From assembly GCA_000432735.1 (NCBI GenBank), contig FR887812.1:84641-98834 (forward strand): 14,194 nucleotides of DNA. The letters are read 5' to 3'. Made by a program: the position numbers and the translations under genes. The notes below the pieces were generated by a model, which was not told the DNA's origin, did not search any database, and saw only the letters and a list, made by a program, of their open reading frames with translations. Below, one piece after another: positions 14,073 through 14,194 of the stretch (position 1 is its first letter; each line of letters begins with the position of its first letter). Source of the DNA: Bacteroides sp. CAG:443 (GTDB lineage Bacteria; Bacteroidota; Bacteroidia; Bacteroidales; Bacteroidaceae).

Positions 14073-14094
14073 TTTTCTGTTCCGAACCTCACTA

Positions 14095-14157
14095 TTACGC
14101 GGTGTCTCGGAAAAATTTCTTTCGTATTTCCTTCGGTTTCTCCCGCTGTTGTTTCAT
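14095..14157 (-). CDS. Possible 20-residue basic leader peptide
   Basis: MKQQREKPKEIRKKFFRDTA ends in TAA followed at once by TAG. It lies between the GTAC palindromes and the start of the CxxC ORF, 22 nt upstream of that ATG. A short, strongly basic leader could couple translation, but an ORF this short is easily chance. Confidence 0.2.
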   Translation of the reverse strand: MKQQREKPKEIRKKFFRDTA

Positions 14158-14159
14158 GT

Positions 14160-14191
14160 TTTTGTACAAAACTTTCTGGAATTTGTACAAA
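14160..14191. promoter_or_regulatory. Two GTAC-centred palindromes 21 bp apart
   Basis: TTTTGTACAAAA (14160-14171) is a perfect 12-bp palindrome and TTTGTACAAA (14182-14191) a perfect 10-bp one. Their centres are exactly 21 bp apart, two helical turns, so a dimeric protein could bind both on the same face. They lie directly upstream of the minus-strand leader/CxxC ORF. More copies could lie beyond the window edge. Confidence 0.6.
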
Positions 14192-14194
14192 ACA

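Overview
The window looks like chromosomal DNA of a gut Bacteroidales species (Bacteroides/Phocaeicola-like). The grounds are a TonB-dependent outer-membrane receptor next to a secreted glycoside hydrolase, a membrane-spanning SusR/DUF6377-type regulator, surface-lipoprotein signals, Bacteroides-type -7 boxes (TAnnTTTG) and moderate GC. The genus cannot be fixed from the sequence alone.

Layout. (1) 1-3580, plus strand: a tight operon with the 3' part of etfB, then etfA and a long (568 aa) acyl-CoA dehydrogenase. It ends at a strong hairpin (3618-3680) shared with a convergent gene. (2) 3686-10206: a small carbohydrate-utilisation locus. A minus-strand transmembrane regulator is divergent from a TonB-dependent receptor and a GH36 alpha-galactosidase. 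No SusD partner is present, and the receptor has a short, non-standard plug. The 331-bp divergent intergenic region holds a -7 box and three TCTAyTTTG repeats. A Rho-independent terminator follows the hydrolase.

(3) 10244-11722: an ECF sigma factor and a small two-TM protein (candidate anti-sigma) on the minus strand, divergent from a DUF6249-like membrane protein. The 142-bp gap carries two back-to-back ECF-type promoters (TGTAAC, 16 or 17 nt, CGTCTAAA) placed symmetrically around an A6T6 tract. This suggests that the sigma factor drives its own operon and the divergent gene. (4) 11785-12230: an FKBP-type peptidyl-prolyl isomerase gene broken by a 44-bp tandem duplication. Removing one copy restores a full 133-aa protein, so this is either a recent knockout or a reversible on/off switch.

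(5) 12231-12929: about 700 bp with no intact gene, holding a long imperfect hairpin and eroded remains of a lipoprotein-like coding sequence. (6) 12930-13496: a small lipoprotein with a surface-export-like signal. (7) 13497-14194: a cluster of GCCCTTCAC repeats in both orientations, an unrecognised minus-strand ORF with a CxxC motif, and two GTAC-centred palindromes exactly 21 bp apart at the window edge.

The items most worth following up are the 44-bp duplication in the FKBP gene, the mirror-image ECF promoters, the SusD-less receptor/GH36/regulator locus, and the repeat-rich right end.
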